Source: Flavisolibacter ginsengisoli DSM 18119
Lineage (GTDB): Bacteria; Bacteroidota; Bacteroidia; Chitinophagales; Chitinophagaceae
Reading direction: 5' to 3'
Length of the DNA stretch: 64,000 bases
NCBI RefSeq assembly: GCF_900129295.1
Contig: NZ_FQUU01000007.1
Location: 124,001 to 188,000 of the forward strand
The notes beneath the pieces are model-generated. The model was not told the DNA's origin. It worked only from the letters and a program-made list of their open reading frames with translations, and did no database searches. Position 1 is the stretch's first letter; every line of letters begins with the position of its first letter. The translations under genes were made by a program, and so were the position numbers. Shown here one piece after another: positions 34,994 through 43,301 of this stretch.

Positions 34994-35140
34994 ATGAAGC
35001 ATGTATGGGAAAGCCTGATAGGCGAAAATGGTGACAGGCAGGAAGTTGCCTATACCAGGAAAACGATTCTGATGGTGCTTTTATTCCTTACATTTTTTGG
35101 CGCAAGCTTTTATGTAATGATAGAGAGTCTTTTCAGCTAA
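34994..35140 (+). CDS. Small single-span membrane protein (48 residues)
   Basis: The frame starts at ATG 34994 and ends in TAA at 35138-35140. The protein has a polar N-terminal half (MKHVWESLIGENGDRQEV) with basic residues before a hydrophobic span (TILMVLLFLTFFGASFYVMI), then a short ESLFS tail. Charge placement suggests the N-terminus stays in the cytoplasm. A terminator hairpin of its own follows at 35162. No function is known to me. The gene-like features are the single transmembrane span, a clean start and the terminator. Confidence 0.6.
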   Translation: MKHVWESLIGENGDRQEVAYTRKTILMVLLFLTFFGASFYVMIESLFS

Positions 35141-35161
35141 TTAACACTCTATATAAATTCC

Positions 35162-35217
35162 GGGGTAAGCTATTGTGTTTTATGTACTTGAAGAAATGGA
35201 AGCTTATCCCTTTTTTT
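35162..35217 (+). terminator. Intrinsic terminator after the 48-residue frame
   Basis: GGGGTAAGCT (35162-35171) pairs with AGCTTATCCC (35201-35210), with one G-U pair in RNA and a 29-nt loop, directly followed by seven T. The long loop weakens the call. Confidence 0.6.
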
Positions 35218-35314
35218 ATGTCCATACCTGATATAATAAATGATCTTATTACATAATCAAAAGTAACCTGTTAGTGGAACAGGTTTTGTGTGAACATTAG
35301 CTCAACGTGATTGT

Positions 35315-35572
35315 ATGATATTGAGAGATTTTAAGCGATTAAAAAGGTCATTACAACTGGAGCTTCTTGAAACCGAAGGGATCATGCTCGTGGAGTGCAG
35401 GGGGCTGCGGGTTACCATGGAGTTGTATGCATTTCTTGATTATTATGTAGAAGTATTCCGTGGGCAGGAAAATGATAAGATCATCATGATACAGGCTTTT
35501 GATGATACTGAATGCCTGGAACCATATCTTGAACAAATAGATATATCTGGTTTGGTACCACGTCCAATCTGA
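35315..35572 (+). CDS. Hypothetical protein, 85 residues
   Basis: The protein is acidic/aliphatic, with no signal peptide and no membrane span. The pattern LQLELLETEGIMLVECRG-x-RVTMELYAFLDYYVEVF looks like a compact alpha/beta fold. Codon use and amino-acid balance are like the neighbouring real genes, and the opposite-strand frame over the same bases is implausible, so it is probably expressed. It stands alone between the 48-residue gene and the methyltransferase. Family not recognised. Confidence 0.6.
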   Translation: MILRDFKRLKRSLQLELLETEGIMLVECRGLRVTMELYAFLDYYVEVFRGQENDKIIMIQAFDDTECLEPYLEQIDISGLVPRPI

Positions 35573-35639
35573 TGATGTAATTGCAGCATATTATGGCTTA
35601 TTATAATTTGCACGTTTAATTACGGCATATTTGCCTTTC

Positions 35640-36260
35640 ATGAACTTTACTCCTTACCTGGAGCATATTATTTTAAATAACCAGGAACTTGAGCTTTTTG
35701 TACCTGACCCAAAAGAGGTACATGATGCCTATACACTTCAGGCAATTGAATTCCCTTTTTGGGCACAGGTGTGGCCATCTGCCAGGGCGCTGGCAACATT
35801 TATCCTGGATCACCCTGTATACTTAGAAAATAAAAAGGTGCTGGAGCTAGGAGCAGGCCTCGGGCTCCCTTCATTGATCGCGGCCAGGTGGGCAACATCT
35901 GTAATTTGTTCAGATCATATTCAAACTGCAATCGAATTTGCCGCCTTATCTGCAAAATACCACCAATTAAAAAATGTCCATACCGGTATTATTGATTGGA
36001 ACCATCTACCCCCTTACCTGGAGACGGATGTTGTATTATTAAGCGACGTCAATTATGACCCTGCTGCTTTTGAAAGGCAACAGGATATTATCCTTTCCTT
36101 TCTCCAAAAAAATGTCACAGTACTTTTAAGTACACCGCAGCGCATACAGGCCAGGTTATTTTTATTACCCCTGATGAATTATTGCAGGTATAATGAAGAG
36201 TTTCATATTAAGCAAGATGATAAGGAGGTCATTATTTCAGTAATGGTCCTGGAAATGTAA
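35640..36260 (+). CDS. Class I SAM-dependent methyltransferase, METTL21/Nnt1-like
   Basis: The product is 206 residues from the ATG at 35640 (a TTG at 35631 would add three). The SAM-binding motif I is VLELGAGLGLPSLIAA near residue 66, motif II has an acidic SDHIQTAIEFA, and LLSDVNYDPAAFE replaces the usual post-II motif. The N-terminal WAQVWPSARALATFI (about residue 40) is typical of eukaryotic-like lysine methyltransferases of the METTL21 group, which modify proteins. The bacterial substrate is unknown. The gene appears monocistronic. Confidence 0.82.
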   Translation: MNFTPYLEHIILNNQELELFVPDPKEVHDAYTLQAIEFPFWAQVWPSARALATFILDHPVYLENKKVLELGAGLGLPSLIAARWATSVICSDHIQTAIEFAALSAKYHQLKNVHTGIIDWNHLPPYLETDVVLLSDVNYDPAAFERQQDIILSFLQKNVTVLLSTPQRIQARLFLLPLMNYCRYNEEFHIKQDDKEVIISVMVLEM

Positions 36261-36372
36261 AGGGTCCTAATAACCTGAAACAATTTTTTAAAATATCGCT
36301 TAATTATAATTCTCTATTCATCTATTTTTAATAAATTAGATTTACTTCTCAGCCAAAACAAGCCACCTGATT

Positions 36373-36582
36373 ATGCATTCTTTCCAAGTTGGGGACAAAG
36401 TATCTTTTTTGAATATTTTCAAGCAAGCGCAGGAAGGCCTTATCCAGGACCTTGTAATTGCCGGGGGCAATTATGCCTATTGCATTGAAGGATATGATTT
36501 CATTGTTTTAGAAAAGAACATAATAGAAAGGCTGGTAAAGGCAAATAAAAAAAGCCAGAGCTGGAAATACCGCAACGGCTGA
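36373..36582 (+). CDS. Small hypothetical protein with SH3-like opening
   Basis: The product is 69 residues. The start HSFQVGDKVSFLN resembles the first strand of small SH3/Tudor-like barrels, followed by GLIQDLV, YAYCIEGYDFIVLEKN and a basic tail (KANKKSQSWKYRNG). No signal peptide is present. Such short proteins are common in this group, but I cannot name the family. It lies free-standing between the methyltransferase and NTF2-like genes. Confidence 0.6.
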   Translation: MHSFQVGDKVSFLNIFKQAQEGLIQDLVIAGGNYAYCIEGYDFIVLEKNIIERLVKANKKSQSWKYRNG

Positions 36583-36755
36583 CGTTCTTCTTCACAAAAC
36601 CATTTTACATATATTATTTTCATAGCGTTGGCAAATAGATATGTTTCAATTTTTCTGTAACTTAAGAATCCGTTACTTCTTTTGAAAACTTGCTGTACTT
36701 AGTGAAAATGTTATTTAGGATTTAACTCTTATACATAACATTTAAAACTTCCAAA

Positions 36756-37340
36756 ATGAAACGGCTTGTAATCATTCTTCTAACATGTTTAGCGCTTCCC
36801 CTTTTTTTAATGGCACAGGATAAGGTTAAAACAAAAACAAAAGATGCCGAGGGAAAGGTGACCAAAATGAAAGACAAAGGCAATATGGATATGAAAGGCG
36901 ATATGATGGATTATCCATACAAACCGGAGTATTCTTCAAAATTCCAGTTAGGAAATCCTCAACATGGCAAACTGATCCTGGACATGTGGAAAGACTGGGA
37001 TGACAACCAGTTGGACAGGCATGCTGATGCCATATCTGATACTGTGGTCATGCAAACTTCCACTGGTGAATTGATTAAAGGAAAAGATGCTTTCATTTCT
37101 ACCAGTAAACAAGTACGCAACAATATCACTACTGCAAAAAGTGGGGTTGAGGTATGGTTGCCATTAAGAAGCACTGACCGGAATGAAAATTGGGTAGCCA
37201 TCTGGGGACATGAAGATGATACTGACAAGGATGGTAAGGTCACTTCACAAATGATTCATGAGATCTGGCGTATCAATAAAGATGGCAAGATTGATTTTTA
37301 TAGGCAGTATACCGCCAAACCTGTCATGCCGCAACAGTAA
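36756..37340 (+). CDS. Exported NTF2-like (SnoaL fold) protein
   Basis: The product is 194 residues. The signal peptide ends LFLMAQ. A Lys/Met/Asp-rich linker (about 22-55, with MKDKGNMDMKGDMM) leads into an NTF2-like domain: LILDMWKDWDDNQLDRHADAISD is the opening helix, then TGELIKGKDAF, VWLPLRS, WVAIWGHE and a final IHEIWRINKDGKID. The conserved W/E pocket suggests small-ligand binding, but the substrate is unknown. A terminator follows at 37361. Confidence 0.82.
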   Translation: MKRLVIILLTCLALPLFLMAQDKVKTKTKDAEGKVTKMKDKGNMDMKGDMMDYPYKPEYSSKFQLGNPQHGKLILDMWKDWDDNQLDRHADAISDTVVMQTSTGELIKGKDAFISTSKQVRNNITTAKSGVEVWLPLRSTDRNENWVAIWGHEDDTDKDGKVTSQMIHEIWRINKDGKIDFYRQYTAKPVMPQQ

Positions 37341-37360
37341 GCATAATATTATTATCTGGT

Positions 37361-37386
37361 AAGCAGGGTAGATCCCTGCTTTTTTA
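37361..37386 (+). terminator. Intrinsic terminator after the NTF2-like gene
   Basis: AAGCAGGG (37361-37368) pairs with CCCTGCTT (37374-37381) and runs into TTTTT. Confidence 0.85.
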
Positions 37387-37544
37387 TTGCATTGACATTT
37401 ATAAACGCAGCAGAACTTATTTTCCAAATAGTTTTAATGGAAACCGTAACTATAATCTTATAGAATCCCCGGGCAATATCTAAAAGTTCAGCGCTCAAAC
37501 TTCCAACTTCCTTTATCTTCGCAGCGCTTTTATAAACAGATAAT

Positions 37545-38258
37545 ATGCTACCTAAATATAAACGTATTCTTCTCAAGCTTTCCGGTGAATCATTGATGGG
37601 TGATAAAAGCTTTGGATTTGACACGGCAGTGCTGGGTCAATATGCCCTGGATATTAAATCTATCGTAGACCTGGGAGTACAGGTAGCAATTGTAATTGGC
37701 GGTGGCAATATATACCGTGGCATGAATGAAGCAGAAACAGGCATCGAAAGGGCCCATGGAGACTATATGGGCATGCTGGCTACTGTGATCAACGGCATGG
37801 CCCTCCAGGCGGCCCTTGAAAAAATAGGGGTATATACACGCCTGCAAAGCGCTATCAAAATGGAGCAGATAGCTGAGCCCTACATCCGCAGAAGGGCTAT
37901 TCGCCATGTAGAAAAAGGAAGAGTGGTGATCTTTGGAGCAGGAACAGGCAATCCTTATTTTACTACTGACACGGCTGGATCACTAAGGGCCATTGAAATA
38001 AAGGCAGATGTGATCATGAAAGGTACCAGGGTTGATGGCATTTATTCTGCTGATCCGGAAAAAGACCCTGCAGCAACAAAATTCGGCACCATCACTTTCC
38101 AGGAATGCATTACCCGAAAACTAAATGTAATGGATATGACAGCATTCACACTTTGCATGGAAAATGAGCTTCCCATTGTTGTATTTGATATGAATAAACC
38201 CGGGAATTTACGTAGGGTTGTTACGGGAGAAAAGGTAGGAACACTGGTTACCGTATAA
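37545..38258 (+). CDS. pyrH: UMP kinase
   Basis: The product is 237 residues, typical of bacterial hexameric UMP kinase. It has [15 protein letters not shown] at the start, [10 protein letters not shown] near residue 57, [16 protein letters not shown], and [17 protein letters not shown] near residue 137. It phosphorylates UMP to UDP with ATP. TATCTTCG (37514-37521), close to the -7 consensus, lies 23 nt upstream. The usual partner frr is not adjacent; a coiled-coil membrane protein gene follows 73 nt on. Confidence 0.96.
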   Translation: MLPKYKRILLKLSGESLMGDKSFGFDTAVLGQYALDIKSIVDLGVQVAIVIGGGNIYRGMNEAETGIERAHGDYMGMLATVINGMALQAALEKIGVYTRLQSAIKMEQIAEPYIRRRAIRHVEKGRVVIFGAGTGNPYFTTDTAGSLRAIEIKADVIMKGTRVDGIYSADPEKDPAATKFGTITFQECITRKLNVMDMTAFTLCMENELPIVVFDMNKPGNLRRVVTGEKVGTLVTV

Positions 38259-38331
38259 GTTTTTACCCTCATTATCCCTGTTTTAAAAAAAAATCATTAG
38301 TTTGTTCACCGAAAACTTACTGAACTAACTG

Positions 38332-39288
38332 ATGCCACTCCTTTCTATTAATCTAAGCCTTCTGGAAATTGGTGTGTTACTTGCCGGTGCCATTGTATTA
38401 GGGTTAGCTGTCTATTTCTTTATTACAAGTCGCAAGTCGTTGAAAGAGACCATTGAAAAAACAAATCAAAAGGTTACACTGCGTCCGGGATTTTATAACT
38501 CACCTACTTCAGTTCCTTCAAGCATACAGGAGAGAACTATTACAAAAGAACCACAGCACCCCAAAAAAGCGCCTGCTAAAATATATGAGGAACCTACTCC
38601 AGCGTATGTCCCTTTGAAAGCAAAGCAGCCTGCTAAGGAAGAATCAATTGATGATTTGAAACAAACTATTCAGCAACAGCAAAAGTTGTTAAACAGTTTC
38701 TTAAAGCAGGTGGAAGAGATAGAAAATGAGGGACGTGAGGAACTGGAATTGCAGAACAAGCACCTGGAGAAAGAAATAGAAAACCTGGAAGCAAGGCTTG
38801 AAAAGAAGCAGGCTGAGTTAGAAGAAGTGAAACAGCAGGCATCTATGGCTGAAAGAATGGCTGATAAAATAGAAGAAGTATACCAGGAGTTTGAGTTACT
38901 CCAATCAAAGATGGCTACTCTTGAAAAGCAGGCCAACCGTGCCAATAACCTGGCATTGGAACTGGAAGATACAAGGCAATCTTATGAGCAGGTACATAAA
39001 GACCTGCAGCGTAAGACAGAAAAGCTGGAAGAGACCTATGCTGAAAACCAGCGCATGCAGCAATTAATGAATACAATGGAGGACAAGCTGGCGGAAGCTA
39101 ACCTGCAAAGGCAGCAATTGCACAAAAAAGTACAGTTTCTCCAGGACCTGAATACAGACCTTCAAACAGTTTCGGACACCAACAAAAAGCTGCAAACAGA
39201 ACTTCGTCGTATAGGTGAATTGGAAAGTATGCTGGATATGATAGCAGAAGAAAGAGATTATTTGTTGCGAAAAGGGTCCGGTAAATAA
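38332..39288 (+). CDS. Membrane-anchored coiled-coil protein of unknown function
   Basis: The product is 318 residues. One N-terminal transmembrane segment (IGVLLAGAIVLGLAVYFFI, about 12-32) is followed by a Pro/Lys-rich linker (about 60-105), then almost continuous coiled coil from about 108 to 310, rich in Glu, Gln, Lys and Leu. No enzyme motif is seen. It sits between pyrH and pdxH on the same strand; the pdxH gene starts 32 nt on. A scaffold or cell-envelope role is possible but only a guess. Confidence 0.8.
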   Translation: MPLLSINLSLLEIGVLLAGAIVLGLAVYFFITSRKSLKETIEKTNQKVTLRPGFYNSPTSVPSSIQERTITKEPQHPKKAPAKIYEEPTPAYVPLKAKQPAKEESIDDLKQTIQQQQKLLNSFLKQVEEIENEGREELELQNKHLEKEIENLEARLEKKQAELEEVKQQASMAERMADKIEEVYQEFELLQSKMATLEKQANRANNLALELEDTRQSYEQVHKDLQRKTEKLEETYAENQRMQQLMNTMEDKLAEANLQRQQLHKKVQFLQDLNTDLQTVSDTNKKLQTELRRIGELESMLDMIAEERDYLLRKGSGK

Positions 39289-39296
39289 CGGCCCTT

Positions 39297-39304
39297 TACC
39301 TTTG
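39297..39304 (+). promoter_or_regulatory. Bacteroidota -7 box upstream of pdxH
   Basis: TACCTTTG matches TAnnTTTG, 16 nt before the pdxH ATG. It suggests that pdxH has its own promoter in the short gap after the coiled-coil gene. Confidence 0.45.
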
Positions 39305-39320
39305 CGGCATAATCGTTCAT

Positions 39321-39965
39321 ATGAATCCATCCATTGCCGGCCTGCGCAAAGACTATTCTTCGGAAACCTTACTTGAATCTGAAATTGCACCACATCCCAT
39401 TCAGCAATTTGATAAATGGTGGCAACAGGCTATTGACAGCCAGGTAGATGAAGCCAACGCCATGACGCTTGCCACTGCATCGAACGATGGTATGCCTTCG
39501 GCCCGTATAGTATTATTAAAGGGATATAACCCGGAAGGCTTTGTTTTCTTTACCAATTACAAAAGCTATAAAGGATTACAACTGGAGGAAAATCCAAAAG
39601 CCTGCCTTGTGTTCTTCTGGAAAGAATTGGAGCGACAGGTACGAATCATTGGGCTTGTAAATAAGATAGCAGAAAAGGAAAGCGATGAATACTTTCATTC
39701 AAGGCCAATTGGCAGCCAGGTAGGTGCCTGGACCTCACCTCAAAGCCAGGTAATCCCCAATCGTTCATGGCTGGACGATCATTATCAGCAAATGGCTAAA
39801 GAATTACAATCAAAACATATTGAAAGACCTCCACATTGGGGAGGGTACATTGTAAAACCAGTAATTATTGAGTTTTGGCAGGGCCGCCCAAGCAGGCTAC
39901 ATGACAGGATACAATATACCCTGCAGGAAAACGGCGAGTGGCAGATAGAACGCCTGGCACCTTAA
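39321..39965 (+). CDS. pdxH: Pyridoxamine 5'-phosphate oxidase
   Basis: The product is 214 residues. It oxidises pyridoxine- or pyridoxamine-phosphate to pyridoxal phosphate using FMN and oxygen. Family landmarks are MTLATASNDGMPSARIVLLKG near residue 48, FFTNYKSYKG, FHSRPIGSQVGAW and EFWQGRPSRLHDR, with the diagnostic end WQIERLAP. All expected FMN/PLP contact segments are present. No other PLP-synthesis gene is adjacent. Confidence 0.96.
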   Translation: MNPSIAGLRKDYSSETLLESEIAPHPIQQFDKWWQQAIDSQVDEANAMTLATASNDGMPSARIVLLKGYNPEGFVFFTNYKSYKGLQLEENPKACLVFFWKELERQVRIIGLVNKIAEKESDEYFHSRPIGSQVGAWTSPQSQVIPNRSWLDDHYQQMAKELQSKHIERPPHWGGYIVKPVIIEFWQGRPSRLHDRIQYTLQENGEWQIERLAP

Positions 39966-40037
39966 AAAGATCAATGTTGAGAGGTTGATAAGCCCACAAG
40001 AAACTGGTCCTTACCTGCTTATCAACCAGACAACTGT

Positions 40038-40160
40038 TTAGCTTTCCTTTTTAACCGCAGGTTGGTTACCTGTAGTTTTCTTTTCACTGGCAGGTCTTGC
40101 TTTTCCAAAAGACCCTTTGAATATTTTACCTTTCTTGGTTTTTTTATCACCTCTTCCCAT
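40038..40160 (-). CDS. 30S ribosomal protein bTHX
   Basis: This is a 40-residue frame on the minus strand, from ATG 40158-40160 to TAA 40038-40040. The N-terminal MGRGDKKTKKGKIFKGSFGK is the diagnostic core of bTHX/Thx, a very basic small-subunit protein known from Thermus and widespread in Bacteroidota. The tail (TTGNQPAVKKES) is a non-conserved extension. It lies downstream of hup on the same strand, separated by a terminator. Confidence 0.88.
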   Translation of the reverse strand: MGRGDKKTKKGKIFKGSFGKARPASEKKTTGNQPAVKKES

Positions 40161-40264
40161 AGTTGTATTTTTTGTTTTGCAAATGTCGTAAAAAATTATC
40201 CACCGGCTCAACCTTTAACGAGTTGTGATGGAGAAACATATTCCTGGTACTGGCAGCAAATGAA

Positions 40265-40287
40265 AAGCCCTGTACATGACAGGGCTT
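40265..40287 (-). terminator. Intrinsic terminator after hup
   Basis: AAGCCCTGT (40265-40273) and ACAGGGCTT (40279-40287) form a perfect 9-bp stem with a 5-nt loop. On the minus strand it continues into TTTTCATTT. It starts 20 nt past the hup stop. Confidence 0.75.
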
Positions 40288-40306
40288 CAATGCATTTGTG
40301 CAGCAA

Positions 40307-40576
40307 TTACAATTTGGCTGAAAGCTCTTTACCAGCTTTGAAGCGGGCAACTTTTCTAGCTTTGATTTTGATTACTTCACCTGTTTGAGGATTACGGCCA
40401 TTACGGGCAGCACGCTTTGAAACAGAAAATGTTCCGAAACCTACTAAAGTAACTTTACCTCCACCTTTCAAGGTCTTAGTAACGGCTTCAACAAAAGAAT
40501 CCAATGCAGCATTAGCTTGTGTTTTTGTAACACCTGCATCATCAGCGATCTTGTTGATCAATTCAGCTTTGTTCAT
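40307..40576 (-). CDS. hup: HU-family DNA-binding protein
   Basis: The product is 89 residues, a full-length HU. It has [21 protein letters not shown] at the start, [22 protein letters not shown] across the DNA-intercalating arm (Pro at about 63), and a basic end [17 protein letters not shown]. It compacts and bends DNA as a dimer. A well-formed promoter (40606-40635) and a terminator bracket it, so it is monocistronic. Symbol hup is used generically; the genome may hold other HU copies. Confidence 0.95.
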   Translation of the reverse strand: MNKAELINKIADDAGVTKTQANAALDSFVEAVTKTLKGGGKVTLVGFGTFSVSKRAARNGRNPQTGEVIKIKARKVARFKAGKELSAKL

Positions 40577-40605
40577 AGTTGATATTTTAAAAGTTTTGAC
40601 AGCAA

Positions 40606-40635
40606 CAAAAATAGACGGTTTTTTTATCCAACAAA
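40606..40635 (-). promoter_or_regulatory. Bacteroidota-type promoter of hup
   Basis: Read on the minus strand, TTTG (complement of 40632-40635) is followed after 18 nt by TATTTTTG (complement of 40606-40613). This fits the -33 TTTG / -7 TAnnTTTG pattern of Bacteroidota promoters well. It lies 29 nt upstream of the hup start. Confidence 0.65.
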
Positions 40636-40870
40636 ATAATTTTAGTCATTTAATAAAAATAGTTTTGTCGGCTGAAATCCTTATGGTATAAGGGTTTTAC
40701 GGATTTTTACGTAGTGTTTCCAACATACTCATCGACAGCCCATTCAGATGAAACCCTTTGCCATGGCGGGTTTGAAAGACTCTCTCCTGAAATGCAGGCA
40801 GGGCAAGGCTTACAGGGGAATATACAATAAATAGAAAAAGAAAAACTTTACACGCTTATTTTGTACACAT

Positions 40871-41227
40871 CTATTTCACAACCTGCATAACGCTTCTGAA
40901 TGCAAGGAACCGATCACCCCATTTATCAAAACTTTTCTTTCGCATATCTGCCGCATATATTTCATTATACCTGTTGTAATCTGCCTTTGATGCAGCATGG
41001 TACTGAATGGCAAATGTGGGTCCTTCCGAATCATCAACCTCCAGTAAACGCACCACCTTAAAGTCTGTAAAACAGCCGGTTTTTACTATCTCAGGTGCAT
41101 GCTCTTCTAATAGCCATTGCAACCAACGGTCAGCAATAAACGGATCTACCTTCACTGTTAAATTATAAATAATGGCCACTTCTTCATCTCTGCTACTATT
41201 CGCCTCATTTGTTCCAGGTTTGTTCAT
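40871..41227 (-). CDS. DUF4286 family protein
   Basis: The product is 118 residues. After a polar start, IIYNLTVKVDPFIADRWLQWL and DFKVVRLLEVDDSEGPTFAIQYHA match the DUF4286 pattern, a ferredoxin-like alpha/beta barrel half found mainly in Bacteroidota. The C-terminal RFLAFRSVMQVV completes the fold. No catalytic residue is known. It follows xth on the same strand after 66 nt and may be co-transcribed with it. Confidence 0.85.
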   Translation of the reverse strand: MNKPGTNEANSSRDEEVAIIYNLTVKVDPFIADRWLQWLLEEHAPEIVKTGCFTDFKVVRLLEVDDSEGPTFAIQYHAASKADYNRYNEIYAADMRKKSFDKWGDRFLAFRSVMQVVK

Positions 41228-41293
41228 GTTATTCGATTGATTGTTAGCTGCAATTATTTCTGGCTAGCTTTTAATTCCAGCATACTGTTGATA

Positions 41294-42064
41294 TCAATAC
41301 TTTTCCAGTTCCAGGTAAACCGGGCAGTGATCACTATGCTTTACATCAGGATAGATCTCTGCATCTTTAATATAATCACTTAGTGGATCCGTTACACTGA
41401 TATAGTCAATACGCCATCCTTTGTTGGATGCCCTTACAGAAGGAAAGCGCTGGCTCCACCAGCTATATCGGTGGGGTTCAGGGTGAACCTTCCTGAAGGT
41501 ATCCACCCACCCATTGCTATACAATTTATCCATCCATGCCCTTTCTTCTGGCAAAAATCCGGATGTGTTCTTATTACCTGCCGGATTATGTATATCTATT
41601 TCCTTATGAGCAATATTATAATCACCACAAAGCACAAGGTTAGGATGTGTTTTTCGAAGGTCCTGGATATAATCGAAGAATTCTTCCAGCCATTTGTATT
41701 TGTATGATTGCCGTTCATCGCCGGTAGTTCCGGAAGGGAAATAGGCATTGATCAAGCGCAGGTCTCCAAAGTCCAATTGTATCACCCTTCCTTCATCATC
41801 ACTTACCTGGTGACCCGTTCCACATTTCACGTAGTCGGGTTTGATTTTCGTAAATACCGTTACACCACTATATCCTTTTTTCTGTGCACAAAACCAGTGA
41901 TCATGATACCCGAGTTCATTAAATAACTGCACATCCACATCAGTTTGTTGAGCCTTGGCCTCCTGTATGCATATTACATCTGCAGGATGCGTTTGCAGCC
42001 AGTCAATAAACCCTTTTTTAATGGCTGCCCTGATTCCATTCACGTTATAACTGATGATCTTCAT
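41294..42064 (-). CDS. xth: Exodeoxyribonuclease III
   Basis: The product is 256 residues. It is an AP endonuclease/3'-5' exonuclease of the EEP fold: ISYNVNGIRAAIKKGF at the start, metal Glu in VICIQEAKAQ, YFPSGTTGDERQSYKYKWL near residue 110, LCGDYNIAHKEIDIHNP with the catalytic Asp-Asn, and the terminal SDHCPVYLEL. RYSWWSQR is the usual DNA-contact loop. It acts in base-excision repair, complementing the two AlkA-type glycosylases in the window, although these are not adjacent. Confidence 0.95.
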   Translation of the reverse strand: MKIISYNVNGIRAAIKKGFIDWLQTHPADVICIQEAKAQQTDVDVQLFNELGYHDHWFCAQKKGYSGVTVFTKIKPDYVKCGTGHQVSDDEGRVIQLDFGDLRLINAYFPSGTTGDERQSYKYKWLEEFFDYIQDLRKTHPNLVLCGDYNIAHKEIDIHNPAGNKNTSGFLPEERAWMDKLYSNGWVDTFRKVHPEPHRYSWWSQRFPSVRASNKGWRIDYISVTDPLSDYIKDAEIYPDVKHSDHCPVYLELEKY

Positions 42065-42182
42065 TTGACAAATGTAAGAGAGAACAATAATGAATCATGA
42101 TTGGATCGGTTAGTATTCTCTATTGAAAACCTGAACAATATCATTTACGAATGACATTAAAAAAGTTTTACTTTTAAAGACA

Positions 42183-42938
42183 ATGGAGCAGCAGATCAAA
42201 TCCCCTAAAAAAAAGGTGGAACCTATCATACCCCCTAAGGAACATGTATACCTCGATGGACCAAAAAGCAGGGGCTATGAACTGGAGTTTGCCTGGAGAG
42301 TGTTCTGGGAATTCATTATGGGTTTTCGCAACCTCCACTTCGTTGGGCCTTGTATCACGGTCTTTGGTTCCGCCAGGTTTAAAGAAGATAATAAGTATTA
42401 TGAATGTGCAAGAGAATTTGGTAAGCGCATTGCCGGCCTGGGATTCACCACGCTTACGGGCGGAGGACCGGGTATTATGGAAGCGGCCAATCGCGGTGCT
42501 TACGAAAACGATGGTCTTTCCATTGGTTGCAACATTCAGCTACCCTTTGAACAGGTAGGTAATAAATATGTGCACAAGTCACTTACTTTCGAGCATTTCT
42601 TTATCAGGAAAACCCTGCTCATTAAATATTCCTATGCCTTCATTATCATGCCCGGTGGCTTTGGCACCATGGATGAATTTTTTGAGACCCTTACACTCAT
42701 CCAGACAAAAACCATCACCACATTCCCCATCGTCATCTTTGGTAAAGAATACTACAAGGAACTAATGGAAGCCATGGAAGATATGGCACTGAAGGGGACT
42801 ATTTCCAAAGAAGACATGAACCTGGTTTTGCTCACAGATGATGTAAATGAAGCTATGGACCACATCAGGAAATACATTACTACTAACTACAAGGTAAGAC
42901 CACGCAAAAGACTATGGTGGTTATTGGAAAAAAGATAA
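42183..42938 (+). CDS. LOG-family / TIGR00730 Rossmann-fold protein
   Basis: The product is 251 residues. The two family motifs are present: GGGPGIMEAANRGA near residue 98 and PGGFGTMDEFFETLTLIQ near residue 156. Members called LOG are cytokinin-nucleotide phosphoribohydrolases in plants and some bacteria; others have AMP or other nucleotide-hydrolase activity, so the substrate is uncertain. The N-terminal 40 residues (KSPKKKVEPIIPPKEHVYLDGP) are polar and probably extended. It is flanked by oppositely oriented genes and is monocistronic. Confidence 0.9.
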   Translation: MEQQIKSPKKKVEPIIPPKEHVYLDGPKSRGYELEFAWRVFWEFIMGFRNLHFVGPCITVFGSARFKEDNKYYECAREFGKRIAGLGFTTLTGGGPGIMEAANRGAYENDGLSIGCNIQLPFEQVGNKYVHKSLTFEHFFIRKTLLIKYSYAFIIMPGGFGTMDEFFETLTLIQTKTITTFPIVIFGKEYYKELMEAMEDMALKGTISKEDMNLVLLTDDVNEAMDHIRKYITTNYKVRPRKRLWWLLEKR

Positions 42939-42974
42939 ACCACCCTGGGTAAAAGAATGCAAATGGATATATTA

Positions 42975-43286
42975 CTATTCAACTGCTGAAATAGCAGCTA
43001 TTTCAACTACTGCATCTGTATTAATGGGACCATACACGTGTGGAAATTCTTCATTGATGGAAGGGGCCAGGTCATACTGCCAGGGAGCAGTAAGCCTTTC
43101 CGTATCAATTGTTAGACGAACCAGGTCCTCCTTTCCTTTAAAATACCGGGAAAGTACCCCTTGTACCTGTTCTGCCTTACTGCAATGAATAAAATTTTCC
43201 TGTTCCAATGATGGCGCGATGTAAACACCATTCTCTGAAGCCCTGTTCCATTCCTCCATGCTGGTAACGTGATAGATAATTGCCAT
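42975..43286 (-). CDS. DUF952 family protein
   Basis: The product is 103 residues. IYHVTSMEEWNRASENGVYIAPSLEQENFIHCS is the hallmark DUF952 opening (W-x-x-A and FIHCS), and DLAPSINEEFPHVYGPINTDAV the typical second half. The fold resembles ADP-ribosyl-transferase-like glutathione-binding proteins, but no activity is known. It starts 15 nt after the D-2-hydroxyacid dehydrogenase gene, so the two likely form an operon. Confidence 0.9.
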   Translation of the reverse strand: MAIIYHVTSMEEWNRASENGVYIAPSLEQENFIHCSKAEQVQGVLSRYFKGKEDLVRLTIDTERLTAPWQYDLAPSINEEFPHVYGPINTDAVVEIAAISAVE

Positions 43287-43301
43287 AATGCAATTATACG
43301 C

